From: Chryseobacterium gwangjuense
GTDB taxonomy: Bacteria > Bacteroidota > Bacteroidia > Flavobacteriales > Weeksellaceae
Reading direction: 5' to 3'
Assembly (NCBI RefSeq): GCF_021311115.1
Contig: NZ_JAJTNP010000003.1
Span: 62,001 to 126,000 of the forward strand
DNA: 64,000 bases
A model generated the notes under the pieces. The model saw only the letters and a program-made list of their open reading frames with translations. It did no database searches and was not told the DNA's origin. The position numbers were made by a program, and so were the translations under genes. This document shows positions 27,618 through 36,852 of the stretch, one piece after another (position 1 is the first letter of the stretch; each line of letters opens with the position of its first letter).

Positions 27618-29411
27618 TTATTCTACAATGAATTTTGTAGTATTGAGATCTGTTTTCAGTAAATAAACTCCTTTTGATAAAGATTTAAGATCTATTTTGT
27701 TAGAGTTCTTAAAAGGATGCTGAATGACCTGAATAAGTTTTCCTGAAAGATCAATAATTTCTGCTTTCGAAATTTTATTTAGGTTTTCTCCTTTTACAAA
27801 CAGTTGATTATTTTTAACTGGATTAGGGTAAATACTGAATGTTTTTTCTTTTGAAGTTTCAGTTGTAGCCAAGGTGCTATAGCAAGTCCAGCTCAGATCA
27901 TCAATCGCAACTCGGTTTCCGGTAGTTGGATTAACGATTTTTATGACAACATTTCCGCTTACATTGATGTTGTTGATGGTAACAGGAGTTGATGATGTAG
28001 CTGTATATGGGATGGTTCCTACCTGAACTCCATTTACTTCAACATTAAGACTGCTTGAACTTCCGGAGAATTTTAAGGCAGCAGTCACTGTCAAGCTCTG
28101 AATTCCTCCGGAAAGAGTAGAGCTGGTAAGATTTCCGTTTCTAATAGTAATAGCTTTGTTGTTGGAATTATCAATAATGCTTTGATCTGTTCTTGCATCG
28201 GTTGCATTCCATGTAATTCCGTTATTAGTCCAGGTTTGAGTAGCATAACTTGAAGAAGCAGCCGGAATATTGTTGAAGTCTTCAGTACCACAGCTTCCTC
28301 CTCCTGGTTGTCCTGCAAGAGTAGTTTGTGTTGCAGTATTACTTTGAGGTGATGAATTTCCTGCGGCATCTTTAGCAATAACATAGAATGTGTAGGTTGT
28401 AGAAGGAGTTAATCCCTGAACTGTTGCGGTTGTTCCTGTTACGGTAGCATAAAGAGTTCCGTTAGAAAAATAAATATCATATCCAGTTACTCCTATATTG
28501 TCTGTAGCAGCGGTCCAGCTTAAAGAAATTGAATTGCTGGTAGGGTTGCTGGCCACTAAATTGGTAGCAGCTGTAGGAGCTTGGGTGTCTACAACAGGTG
28601 TTCCCCAAATCTGATCAACATATTCAGGATGATCAATGTAAGGGTTTCTGTTTCCCTGATAAGTATAAGAAGCATTGTTTCTTCCGATTTCGGCAGGAGA
28701 AACAGGATCTAATGTATTCCAAGCTAATAATTGATTAAGCTCCCAAGTTTGAAGACCGGGAAAAGCTGAACCTCCCAACATATTTCCGGAGCTGAATCCG
28801 GAGAGTTGTGTTTCATATCGGGTTACAAAATAAAGAATCATTCTTGCAATGTCTCCTTTAAAAGCATCGATTGGCTCAAAAACAGTTCCTGAATATCCCG
28901 GAGAAACAGAAGTTCCCAGTTTAGAACCATTCAAAGAAGTAAAAGAAGCAGAACCTACTTTTCCGTAAGGATAGTTAGATCTCATTCCGTTTACTTTTCC
29001 ATCGGTCGCTCTGATGAAATGGATGTCTGCAACCATTGGAGAATTACTGTTGAACAAACTTTGAGGTACTACGTGTTCTCTGTTGTAGCAATTTCCTTCT
29101 GTACTGTAAGAACCACATTGGTTGGTCCCGTAAGTAAAAGTATAAGGATCTGTACCTGTAGGATTTTCGGAATAAATGTCTAAGATGGTTCCGTCGTTTT
29201 CATAGTAATAATCACGATCGGTGGTTTGGTAACCTGTCCAAAGTCCGCCATAGCCATGATCTACGTGACCATTGGTGATGATTTGATTCAGTTTTGTTTT
29301 CAAAGCAGCACCGGTAAGTCCTGCTGTACCATTATAATATCCTGTTGGAATCTGAGCAAATGCACTAATAAACGCGCATGTAAACAGCAAAGAAAATAAT
29401 ATTCGTTTCAT
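27618..29411 (-). CDS. Secreted endonuclease I with fibronectin III and type IX sorting domain
   Basis: A 597-residue protein. It has a signal peptide (MKRILFSLLFTCAFISAFAQ). An endonuclease I domain follows (about 25-270) with the nuclease signature CYNREHVVPQSLF and the downstream RGDIARMILYFVTRY-type segment (here KGDIARMILYFVTRY). A fibronectin type III domain lies at about 275-365, then a beta-sandwich region (about 375-510), and a C-terminal type IX sorting domain (FSIYPNPVKNNQLFV...GKLIQV...SLSKGVYLLK). It is predicted to be exported and attached or released through the T9SS, probably for extracellular DNA or RNA breakdown. A terminator follows it. Confidence 0.94.
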   Translation of the reverse strand: MKRILFSLLFTCAFISAFAQIPTGYYNGTAGLTGAALKTKLNQIITNGHVDHGYGGLWTGYQTTDRDYYYENDGTILDIYSENPTGTDPYTFTYGTNQCGSYSTEGNCYNREHVVPQSLFNSNSPMVADIHFIRATDGKVNGMRSNYPYGKVGSASFTSLNGSKLGTSVSPGYSGTVFEPIDAFKGDIARMILYFVTRYETQLSGFSSGNMLGGSAFPGLQTWELNQLLAWNTLDPVSPAEIGRNNASYTYQGNRNPYIDHPEYVDQIWGTPVVDTQAPTAATNLVASNPTSNSISLSWTAATDNIGVTGYDIYFSNGTLYATVTGTTATVQGLTPSTTYTFYVIAKDAAGNSSPQSNTATQTTLAGQPGGGSCGTEDFNNIPAASSSYATQTWTNNGITWNATDARTDQSIIDNSNNKAITIRNGNLTSSTLSGGIQSLTVTAALKFSGSSSSLNVEVNGVQVGTIPYTATSSTPVTINNINVSGNVVIKIVNPTTGNRVAIDDLSWTCYSTLATTETSKEKTFSIYPNPVKNNQLFVKGENLNKISKAEIIDLSGKLIQVIQHPFKNSNKIDLKSLSKGVYLLKTDLNTTKFIVE

Positions 29412-29459
29412 TTTTTAAAATTGGGGGCGTAAAGGTACGAAAAAATGAAGCGTTATATA

Positions 29460-30665
29460 TTAACTTTTAGTAATATAGCCTTTGCCGATCTTTGAGAAGA
29501 ACCATGAAATAAGGATACCGAATACTGAAGCGGTAAGGGTAACAATGATATAATTATTGCCTACGATTTTGATAGGAAAAGGCAATGTTCCTATAGCTTT
29601 GAAGAATTCTGTATACAATTGGAAATAGCATAAAAGAGTACCTAGAATCAATCCGGAAATAATTCCTAAAACTACAATAAGAACTCCCGTATAAAAATAG
29701 GTTTTTCTTAAATGTGCTAAAGGAAATCCTAGAGAAACCAATGATCTTGCCTGTTCTTTTTTATCAAGTTGCAAAATGATAATAGCCCCTGCAAGGTTGA
29801 AGGTTGTAATGAAGATCACCAATGCAAAAATAAGATAGATGAACAGTTTTTCTGTATTAATCATTTTCCAGAACGCTGCATTTTCCTCCTCTTTTGTTTT
29901 TATTTCGACCGTTTTTCCAAGTTGTGATACCAAGCTTTGCTTCACCAAATCTGCATTTTCAGGATTTTTAAGTTTAATCACAATCTGATATGCCGATTTT
30001 TTAGGAAGATTCAGTAACTCTTCAGTCAGCTCAATAGGAGCGATAATATAGTTGTTGAGTTGATCATTTCCCGGAAAAATCCCTGTTACGAAAATATTTT
30101 TTTTATTATAAATATCTTCTTCCTTAGTGATTATCCCTGTTCCTGGTTTAGGCATGAAAATCGTAGCGAAATCTGCCGTAGAATCTACAGGGATAGAGAG
30201 TCTGTTTTTGAGAGAATGCTCCATGAGCACCTCATTTGAATATTTAAAATTGGGATAAGTCCCGTAGAAAATACTTTTGTCAATAGGGTTTACTTTGGTA
30301 TAGGCAGAATCTACACCTCGTAAATAGGCGATATCTCCTTTACCGCTGTAGTTGATGTATACTTTTTCTTCTATAACTTTTGAAAAGTTTAGAATATCCC
30401 TGTTCTTTTTTAAAACATCTTCAGCCTGCTGTAAATTTTTGATGGTTTTTCCCGACTTACTTTTTAAAGTAAGATCGGCATGCAGATTGGCAACAAGGTC
30501 TTTATTGAAATCTTCAAGCCCGGAGAATACTGAGATGATGACAAACATTGCAGTCACAGCTACTGCCATCGCGCTCACAGCAAGCCACGTGATAAACGTA
30601 ACAGCAGTGCTCCCTTTTTTTGCTAAAAGGTACCTGGATGCGATATAAAATGCAATGTTTTTCAA
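29460..30665 (-). CDS. ABC transporter permease, LolC/E-like (FtsX domain)
   Basis: A 401-residue inner-membrane permease. One N-terminal helix (about 25-50) is followed by a large periplasmic MacB/Lol-type domain (about 50-265) and three C-terminal helices (FALVIFITTFNLAGAIIIL, VLIVVLGIISGLILGTLL, IIVTLTASVFGILISWF). This layout matches lipoprotein-release permeases. The conserved segment GLEDFNKDLVANLHADL lies after the first helix. Its ATPase partner is not adjacent. It is 6 nt downstream of rbfA, so the two share a transcript. Confidence 0.88.
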   Translation of the reverse strand: MKNIAFYIASRYLLAKKGSTAVTFITWLAVSAMAVAVTAMFVIISVFSGLEDFNKDLVANLHADLTLKSKSGKTIKNLQQAEDVLKKNRDILNFSKVIEEKVYINYSGKGDIAYLRGVDSAYTKVNPIDKSIFYGTYPNFKYSNEVLMEHSLKNRLSIPVDSTADFATIFMPKPGTGIITKEEDIYNKKNIFVTGIFPGNDQLNNYIIAPIELTEELLNLPKKSAYQIVIKLKNPENADLVKQSLVSQLGKTVEIKTKEEENAAFWKMINTEKLFIYLIFALVIFITTFNLAGAIIILQLDKKEQARSLVSLGFPLAHLRKTYFYTGVLIVVLGIISGLILGTLLCYFQLYTEFFKAIGTLPFPIKIVGNNYIIVTLTASVFGILISWFFSKIGKGYITKS

Positions 30666-30671
30666 AGGTTT

Positions 30672-31031
30672 TTATAAAACAGGATTGTCGCCTTCGCCTC
30701 TTAATTCTCTTTCTAGTTTTTCTACATCATCAAGAGTGGTGTCCAGATAAAAATTAAGCTGAGGAATAACACGCACTTGTTTTGCCATTTTCTGACCGAT
30801 GAAATTTCTATACTGAGCTTTGTTTTCTTCAATTTCCTTCATCACTGCACTGCGATGTTCCTGCGGGAAAATACTTAAATAAATTTTTGCAATACCTAAA
30901 TCCGCTGTTACTTTTACATCAGAAACGCTTACTAAAATGCTTTGTTGGCTGCTGGCAGCCTGTTTGCGGAAAAGCTCTGCGAAGTCTTCCTGTATAATCT
31001 GTGCTACTTTTCTTTGTCTGTTACTTTCCAT
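30672..31031 (-). CDS. rbfA: Ribosome-binding factor A
   Basis: A 119-residue KH-fold protein that aids maturation of the 30S subunit. The pattern RQRKVAQIIQEDFAELF, SDVKVTADLGIAKIYLSIFP and LNFYLDTTLDDVEKLE is typical. It is upstream of the permease gene by 6 nt. Confidence 0.94.
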   Translation of the reverse strand: MESNRQRKVAQIIQEDFAELFRKQAASSQQSILVSVSDVKVTADLGIAKIYLSIFPQEHRSAVMKEIEENKAQYRNFIGQKMAKQVRVIPQLNFYLDTTLDDVEKLERELRGEGDNPVL

Positions 31032-31125
31032 AAGTTCTGCAAATTTAGTACTTTTGTTTGAATTGATACTTTGAAATTCAAATGCAGTATCAAATTTACA
31101 ATTTAAAATTATTGATTAATATTTT

Positions 31126-31524
31126 ATGAAGCTAGAACATATCGGTATTGCCGTAAAGTCTTTAGGGATCTCAGACGAGCTTTTTACTAAATTATTAGGA
31201 AAAGAATCTTACAAAAAAGAAACTGTGGAAAGAGAAGGTGTTGTAACCTCTTTTTATGAAACCGGAGAAAGTAAGATTGAGCTTTTGGAAGCCAGTAATC
31301 CGGAAAGCCCTATTTCAAAATTTATAGATAAAAAAGGCGAAGGTATCCATCATTTGGCATTTGGAGTAGAAAATATATTAGAAGAAGTAAAAAGATTAAA
31401 AAATGAAGGTTTTCAGTTTATCTCTGAAGAACCGAAAGAAGGTGCTGATAACAAATTAGTTGTCTTCCTACACCCTAAATCAACCAATGGAGTACTGGTA
31501 GAATTGTGCCAAGAAAAGCGATAA
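31126..31524 (+). CDS. mce: Methylmalonyl-CoA epimerase
   Basis: A 132-residue VOC-fold protein. The metal-binding pattern is seen in KLEHIGIAVKSL (His), KIELLEAS (Glu), GIHHLAFGVENI (His) and GVLVELCQ (Glu). It interconverts the two methylmalonyl-CoA epimers in propionate/succinate metabolism. The length and motifs fit well. It is divergent from rbfA and followed by the tRNA gene. Confidence 0.92.
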   Translation: MKLEHIGIAVKSLGISDELFTKLLGKESYKKETVEREGVVTSFYETGESKIELLEASNPESPISKFIDKKGEGIHHLAFGVENILEEVKRLKNEGFQFISEEPKEGADNKLVVFLHPKSTNGVLVELCQEKR

Positions 31525-31530
31525 AAAGTT

Positions 31531-31559
31531 TTGTAGTGAAAGAAATTTTGCTATTTTTG
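31531..31559 (+). promoter_or_regulatory. Promoter of the tRNA(CAT) gene
   Basis: TTG at 31531-31533, an 18-nt spacer, then TATTTTTG at 31552-31559: a full match to the Bacteroidota promoter consensus. It lies 28 nt before the mature tRNA start. Confidence 0.8.
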
Positions 31560-31587
31560 CAAACACAAAATTTAACCAAAGTTTTGA

Positions 31588-31661
31588 GGTCCTATAGCTC
31601 AGTTGGTTAGAGCACCTGACTCATAATCAGGTGGTCCCTGGTTCGAGCCCAGGTGGGACCA
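31588..31661 (+). tRNA. tRNA with CAT anticodon (Met or Ile2)
   Basis: A canonical cloverleaf: acceptor GGTCCTA/TGGGACC, D arm GCTC/GAGC, anticodon arm CCTGA-CTCATAA-TCAGG, T arm with TTCGAGC, discriminator A. CCA is not encoded. CAT can be elongator Met or lysidine-modified Ile2, and I cannot settle which from sequence alone. The gene has its own promoter and terminator. Confidence 0.95.
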
Positions 31662-31666
31662 CTATT

Positions 31667-31702
31667 CGGAAACCTTTTTCACAAGAGGTTTCCGTTTTTT
31701 TT
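31667..31702 (+). terminator. Terminator of the tRNA gene
   Basis: The 9-bp stem CGGAAACCT/AGGTTTCCG (31667-31675 with 31686-31694) is followed by eight T residues. Confidence 0.92.
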
Positions 31703-31934
31703 AGTTTCAATAAGGGTAGAAAATGTTAGAAAGTCAACATGACCGTCAACATTAAATCTACAGTATAAGAAATTGTTAACAAACTTAGTTAACGGTTGTT
31801 TAAGAACCGATGAACACTACCACTTTTTTTCTTTCAATGGAAAAAATTTCGAGATCTCCTATACTTAAATTATATTATGTAAAATTATTGAATATGATAT
31901 TGTTTGTATATTCGGGAAAATAAAATTAAATACG

Positions 31935-32103
<169 letters not shown>

Positions 32104-32104
32104 A

Positions 32105-32134
32105 AAAATACCCACTTAATTTGTGGGTGTTTTT
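32105..32134 (+). terminator. Terminator after the DUF1737 gene
   Basis: The stem AAATACCCAC/GTGGGTGTTT with one wobble and a 3' T-run, immediately after the ACTA array. Confidence 0.8.
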
Positions 32135-32372
32135 CATAATAGAATCAAGTATTGGTGTGTTTTTTCTTTTAACTTTTCTTTGCCATTTACAAGTACGATA
32201 GAACAAATCATCGTTATATCAAAAGGCAGGATAAAGTATGGATAGTGTATGAGGAATACCACTCCATAATATTATCGAATTCAATTTGCCATCAGTATTA
32301 TAACGAATCAACTTAAAAGTATATTTTTTATAAAAAAACATTGAATTTCAATGGTTTTGTTTTTTGCGGAAA

Positions 32373-32441
32373 GGAAAGGATTCTAACTCGATACAGTTAC
32401 GAGTGTACTACCTTTCCAGGGTAGCTCCTTCAATCTAGGAG
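32373..32441. other. Structured element with three overlapping hairpins, tRNA-like pieces
   Basis: GGAAAGG (32373-32379) pairs with CCTTTCC (32411-32417) and encloses ACTCG/CGAGT (32386-32390, 32400-32404) across symmetric 6-nt internal loops. CTACC/GGTAG (32408-32412, 32420-32424) overlaps and competes with the outer stem. A third hairpin CTCCT/AGGAG lies at 32425-32441. The 7-nt loop of the middle hairpin reads CTGGAAA on the minus strand, like a tRNA-Ser(GGA) anticodon loop, but no full cloverleaf forms. It lies in the 3' flank of the 115-residue gene. Function unknown. Confidence 0.45.
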
Positions 32442-32457
32442 AGCCGATGAAAGAGTG

Positions 32458-32805
32458 TTATTTTCTGTAAAGCACAATTTTCCTTTCCTGATCTTCTGTT
32501 TTTAAAACCAGTTTATCTTCTTTAATGGTAACTATTCCGAATAACCTATTCGGAGTGTCTTCCTTTTCAGGACCTTCATACGATAAGGTTAAGATGTTGT
32601 TTGCAATGTGATAGCTTCCTGTAGTGAATGTTGTAATATCAAACGAAAATGTTTCTTTAAACTTGTTTCCGTCCAATATATGCAAACAGAATTTATCCGT
32701 TTTTGTACAATAGTTGCCGACTGTAATTGCTTTTGTTTGTGAGAATAAGAGGTTGGAACTGAAAATAGAAAACGTGATAAGACAAAAAAATAGTAATTTT
32801 TTCAT
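32458..32805 (-). CDS. Small exported protein, unknown function
   Basis: 115 residues with a signal peptide (MKKLLFFCLITFSIFSSNLLFSQ). The mature part contains two Cys (NYCTKTDKFCLHIL), several beta-like strands (YHIANNILTLSYEG, FGIVTIKEDKLVLKT) and a basic tail. It resembles lipocalin-like small periplasmic proteins in style, but no family is recognised. It is a lone gene. The structured element at 32373-32441 follows it. Confidence 0.75.
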   Translation of the reverse strand: MKKLLFFCLITFSIFSSNLLFSQTKAITVGNYCTKTDKFCLHILDGNKFKETFSFDITTFTTGSYHIANNILTLSYEGPEKEDTPNRLFGIVTIKEDKLVLKTEDQERKIVLYRK

Positions 32806-33068
32806 ACGCTGATTTTACATTTTAAAAAGTTTTCAAGTTTAAGAATTTTCTTTGAGAATAATCATGAAAACAACGTTTTTTTTAGATAAATCTAAGTTTA
32901 TCTTTTTTATGTTGAAATTTGTCTTAAATATATATTGTTTCTTATTGTAATTGTATGTTTAATTGATGCTCCGCTAATTTTGTAAAAAGAATTTTAGAAA
33001 TGAATCATAAAGTATGAAGAAAGATTGCGTACTTGTTTAAGATTTTTGTGATTTAAAAATTTAATTAA

Positions 33069-33854
33069 ATGAACACATTTATCGACATTGGTATCAATTT
33101 AACCAATAAACAATTTTACAACGAACATGAAGAAATCATTAACCGAGCTTTGGATAATGGAGTAGAGCACATGATTCTCACAGGAACAAGCGTTCGTGGA
33201 AGTAAAGAATCTGCAGCTATTGCGGAAGATTATCCTGAAATTTTATTTTCAACAGCAGGAATTCATCCTCATGATGCAAAATCTTTTACTACTGAAAGTA
33301 CAAATGAATTAAGGAAACTATTAAAACAATACCACGTTGTTTCAGTGGGAGAATGCGGGCTGGATTTCGACAGAGATTTCTCTCCAAGACCCATTCAGGA
33401 AAAATGCTATCGTGCCCAGCTCGAATTGTCAATGGAAGTCAATAAACCTCTTTTTCTTCATGAAAGATCAGCTTTCAAAAGATTTAATGAAATTACGGAT
33501 GAATATTTGTCTAAACTTCCCGAAGCTGTAATTCACTGTTTTACCGGAACCTTGCACGAGGCGAAAACGTATTTGGACAAAGGCTTTTACTTAGGATTTA
33601 CCGGAGCAATCAGTGATCAGAAAAGATTTAAACATTTAGAAGAGGTCATCAGATACGCTCCGCTCGACAGAATAATGATTGAAACAGATGCGCCATTTAT
33701 GCTTCCGAAAAATATGCCGAGAATACAAAATCGTAGGAATGAACCCTCTTATTTGCCTTATGTTGCCCAAACGATTGCCTATTTAAAGAAAATCAGTATT
33801 TCCGAAGTCGCCGACGAAACGACAGAAGTTGCCCGAAATTTTTTCAGAATATAA
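33069..33854 (+). CDS. tatD: TatD-family metal-dependent DNase
   Basis: A 261-residue TIM-barrel hydrolase. It has the TatD-type N-terminus FIDIGINLTNKQF, TAGIHPHDA, GECGLDFDRDFSPRPIQEKC, the metal ligands in HCFTGTLHEA, and IETDAPFMLP near the C-terminus. E. coli TatD shows a similar N-terminal variant in place of the DxHxH motif. It is predicted to be a cytoplasmic 3'-5' exonuclease. The 263-nt stretch upstream (32806-33068) holds no gene that I can see. Confidence 0.93.
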   Translation: MNTFIDIGINLTNKQFYNEHEEIINRALDNGVEHMILTGTSVRGSKESAAIAEDYPEILFSTAGIHPHDAKSFTTESTNELRKLLKQYHVVSVGECGLDFDRDFSPRPIQEKCYRAQLELSMEVNKPLFLHERSAFKRFNEITDEYLSKLPEAVIHCFTGTLHEAKTYLDKGFYLGFTGAISDQKRFKHLEEVIRYAPLDRIMIETDAPFMLPKNMPRIQNRRNEPSYLPYVAQTIAYLKKISISEVADETTEVARNFFRI

Positions 33855-33890
33855 AAAAGAGTTTTACAGATAAAGTAAAACTCTTTTTTT
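33853..33890. terminator. Bidirectional terminator between tatD and deoD
   Basis: A 15-bp stem (33853-33867 with 33875-33889), A-rich on the left and T-rich on the right. It can serve both convergent genes. Confidence 0.9.
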
Positions 33891-33919
33891 ATGTATGTTA
33901 AATTATATGTTAGCTAAAC

Positions 33920-34630
33920 TTATAAACTTTTAATAGCCGATTCCAAAGCCAGTTCCATCATAGGTTTTAAAGCTGTTTCTCTTTCGTCGGCAGAGATTTT
34001 TTCATGAGTAGGAATAATATCCGTTACCGTAAGAATCGTAGCTGCGTTTTTTCCTAAATGTTGAGCATTAGCAAATAATCCAAATGCTTCCATTTCTACA
34101 GCGGGACAATTATATTTTGTGGCAATAGCAGGAACAGCAGAATCTTTTCTGTAGAAAATATCACTACTGTGAACATTAATAGCCTTCGTTGTTAAAGATA
34201 ATTCCTCAGCGGTTGCATTAATTGTGTCGAAAATATTCCCTTGATGAGAAAGAATATCACCTTCAATTTCCCATGCATATTTTGCATAAGTACTTTCACT
34301 TGCTGCTTTTTCAACGTTTAAAATATCAAAAGTTTTCAGGTCTGTTGTATAAGCTCCACAAGTTCCGATTCTGATGATCGTATCCACTTCATATTCCGTA
34401 TACAATTCAAAAGAATAAATTCCGATACTCGGAAAGCCCATTCCACTTGCTCCTACAGTGATTTCTTTTCCTTTATAAAGACCCGTATAATAAAAAATAC
34501 CTCTTGTTTTACTGACTAGTCTGGCGTTTTCTAAAAAATTTTCTGCAATATACTGTGCACGAAGCGGATCTCCCGGCTGCAATACTACTTTAGCTATTTC
34601 TCCTTTTTTTGCACTAATGTGAATACTCAT
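33920..34630 (-). CDS. deoD: Purine nucleoside phosphorylase, DeoD type
   Basis: 236 residues from the preferred start at 34630 (MSIHISAKKGE). A longer frame adds 10 residues that are not family-like. It cleaves purine nucleosides with phosphate in nucleotide salvage. Conserved parts are VVLQPGDPLRAQYIAE, RIGTCGAY, and the nucleoside-binding VEMEAFGLFANA. The C-terminal catalytic Asp region (TVTDIIPT) is present. Confidence 0.93.
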   Translation of the reverse strand: MSIHISAKKGEIAKVVLQPGDPLRAQYIAENFLENARLVSKTRGIFYYTGLYKGKEITVGASGMGFPSIGIYSFELYTEYEVDTIIRIGTCGAYTTDLKTFDILNVEKAASESTYAKYAWEIEGDILSHQGNIFDTINATAEELSLTTKAINVHSSDIFYRKDSAVPAIATKYNCPAVEMEAFGLFANAQHLGKNAATILTVTDIIPTHEKISADERETALKPMMELALESAIKSL

Positions 34631-34742
34631 AATCTTATTTTGAATGTGCAAAGATAACAAATATGTGTAGATTGAATTGTTAAACTATCATTTAGTGAAT
34701 TTTTTTAATTGATTATGTTCTTTAAGTAAAATTTATCAAGCA

Positions 34743-35591
34743 TTATTCTTTCTCTTTTCTGAACTGTGTGGGGGTCATATTTTTAACTTTCTTAAAAACC
34801 CGGTTATAATAAGGAATATCGTTAAAGCCGGAAGCAAAACAAACTTCCGTAATAGACAAATTTGTTTTTAACAGCATTTGGCATGAAGATTCAATTCTGA
34901 ATGTTGCCAGGTAAGTAAAAAAAGATTTCCCTGTCATTTTTTTGAAGAATACACAAAAAGAAGATTTCTGCATACCAACTGATTTTGAAATTTCTTCCAG
35001 GGTAATATTTCGTTGGAAATTGCTTAAGATGAAAAGGTAGATTTCCTGTAATTTTTTCTCTTTTTTATTTTCAATAACAGGTCTTCCGACAATCTGCATT
35101 TTTTTACAGTAAGAAATCAGTTCCAGTATTTTAAAAAAAGAAGAAATTCTTTCAATACTATTTTGATGAATCATATCGGTCATTAGAATCTGAAGCTTAT
35201 CTAACAATTCATCTTTAAAAGAAACAGCATTTTCATTACTTTGAAGCTCAGAAATACTGTTGAAAAATTCCGGGAAAAGATTTTTACAGCTTTCCAGAAA
35301 ATCATCTTCAAAAACAATCGTAATATTCTCGATTTTACCTTCACTGTCGTGAACAGACTCATCAAAAGACCAACAATGCGGAATATTGGGTGGAATAAGA
35401 ATAACTTCACCTTTCGAAAAATTTTCTACAATATCACCAATAATTCTCGCACCGCTTCCTGTAATAATATAAGACAATTCCCATGTCTCCTGTTGATGAA
35501 GCGGAACTTGTTGATTCCACTTGATATGAACATGATCAAAGTGGAAAGTGGTTGTTCTTGCTTTTGGATAATATTTTAAGTTTTGCTTCAT
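34743..35591 (-). CDS. AraC-family transcriptional regulator
   Basis: 282 residues from the preferred start at 35591 (MKQNLKYYPKART). A longer frame to 35630 adds a hydrophobic stretch that looks untranslated. The N-terminal cupin-like sensor (TWELSYIITGSGARIIGD, LIPPNIPHCW) is followed by a C-terminal double helix-turn-helix (TLEEISKSVGMQKSSFCVFF and SITEVCFASGFNDIPYYNRVFKK). It probably responds to a small ligand, perhaps a sugar. It is divergent from the acyltransferase gene at 35702, a possible target. Confidence 0.9.
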   Translation of the reverse strand: MKQNLKYYPKARTTTFHFDHVHIKWNQQVPLHQQETWELSYIITGSGARIIGDIVENFSKGEVILIPPNIPHCWSFDESVHDSEGKIENITIVFEDDFLESCKNLFPEFFNSISELQSNENAVSFKDELLDKLQILMTDMIHQNSIERISSFFKILELISYCKKMQIVGRPVIENKKEKKLQEIYLFILSNFQRNITLEEISKSVGMQKSSFCVFFKKMTGKSFFTYLATFRIESSCQMLLKTNLSITEVCFASGFNDIPYYNRVFKKVKNMTPTQFRKEKE

Positions 35592-35701
35592 ATGAAGAAA
35601 TAAAACTGGATTAATGTAAATATAAGACAATAATTAAAAAATATAGAACAAGCTTTTTGAAATCACATCTTATATTTTTGCAGTAAATTTTTGATCTAAA
35701 T

Positions 35702-36844
35702 ATGAATCCGACCCTAACTATTTCTCAATCAAAGCCGCATTATGAAATTCTTGACGGGCTTCGTGGTGTGGCCGCTATTATGGTTGTATTTTTCCACGTT
35801 TTTGAAACATTTTCGAACGGAGATCATACCAGACAAATTATTAATCACGGTTATTTGGCTGTAGATTTTTTCTTTATGCTTTCGGGATATGTGATTAGTT
35901 ATGCTTATGATAATCGCTGGAATCAGATGACCTTAAAAAATTTCTTTATCCGTCGTTTGGTAAGATTACAGCCGATGATCATTATGGGGTCAGTAGTCGG
36001 GGCTGTTTTATTCTATTTTCAGCAATCAGAAGGCTTGGGTTGGGGTGGCATCTCTACAACTCCGGTTTGGAAATTATTATTGGTGATGTTTATAGGGATG
36101 ACTGTGATTCCTGTTGGAAAAAGTTTCGATATCAGAGGGTGGAACGAAATGCATCCTTTGAACGGACCCGCTTGGTCATTATTTTTTGAATATATAGCGA
36201 ACATTGTTTATGCTTTAGTTTTAAGAAAAGTTTCCAAAATTGTACTTGGAATTTTAGTGTTGATTTCAGCTGGATTTACGATTAATTATGCCTTTACCAA
36301 TCCAAATGGAGATATAATTGGCGGTTGGTCTATCGATGATTTCACACAATTGAAAATTGGTTTTATAAGACTAACTTTCCCTTTTTTGATGGGAATATTT
36401 TTAGCAAGAGCCATTAAATTAAGGTTCACTAAAAATGCTTTTTTCACCACAAGTGTTTTATTGATCATTTTATTTGCATTTCCGCGCTTAGGAGGAACTA
36501 CGGAACATTGGAAAAATGCTTTTTATGAATGTTTTACACTAATGATCATGTTTCCGATTATTATTTTGTTAGGAGCAGGCGGAAAAGTTGTGGGTGAAAA
36601 AGCAAACCGACTCTGTAAATTTCTAGGGAATATTTCGTACCCGATTTATATTACGCATTTTCCGCTGGTGTACGTTTATATGGCTTGGGTTGCCAATGGA
36701 AAACATACATTAGAAGAACCTCAATCATGGATTTTAGGGTTACTGACAGTATTTAGTTCAATAATTTTAGCTTATGGTTTTATGAAATACTATGATATTC
36801 CTGTGAGGAAATGGTTAAACAAAAAATTAATTTCAAATAAATAA
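35702..36844 (+). CDS. Acyltransferase-3 family membrane protein
   Basis: A 380-residue polytopic protein with the family hallmark LDGLRGVAAIMVVFFHVFE near the N-terminus (the catalytic His) and HGYLAVDFFFMLSGYVISY. About ten hydrophobic segments follow, and ISYPIYITHFPLVYVYM is the conserved late helix. Such enzymes transfer acyl groups to extracytoplasmic glycans or other acceptors. The acceptor is unknown here. A TATTTTTG motif at 35673-35680 is a candidate -7 element. A VOC gene follows 8 nt later. Confidence 0.92.
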   Translation: MNPTLTISQSKPHYEILDGLRGVAAIMVVFFHVFETFSNGDHTRQIINHGYLAVDFFFMLSGYVISYAYDNRWNQMTLKNFFIRRLVRLQPMIIMGSVVGAVLFYFQQSEGLGWGGISTTPVWKLLLVMFIGMTVIPVGKSFDIRGWNEMHPLNGPAWSLFFEYIANIVYALVLRKVSKIVLGILVLISAGFTINYAFTNPNGDIIGGWSIDDFTQLKIGFIRLTFPFLMGIFLARAIKLRFTKNAFFTTSVLLIILFAFPRLGGTTEHWKNAFYECFTLMIMFPIIILLGAGGKVVGEKANRLCKFLGNISYPIYITHFPLVYVYMAWVANGKHTLEEPQSWILGLLTVFSSIILAYGFMKYYDIPVRKWLNKKLISNK

Positions 36845-36852
36845 AAGATTAA

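Noticed and set aside
32180..32330. Possible gene remnant between the DUF1737 gene and the structured element
   Set aside because: A 41-codon stretch reads protein-like but has no start codon and no recognisable family.
32373..32450. The structured element as a functional tRNA gene
   Set aside because: A plausible anticodon arm and D-like arm exist on the minus strand, but no acceptor stem or T arm closes a cloverleaf.
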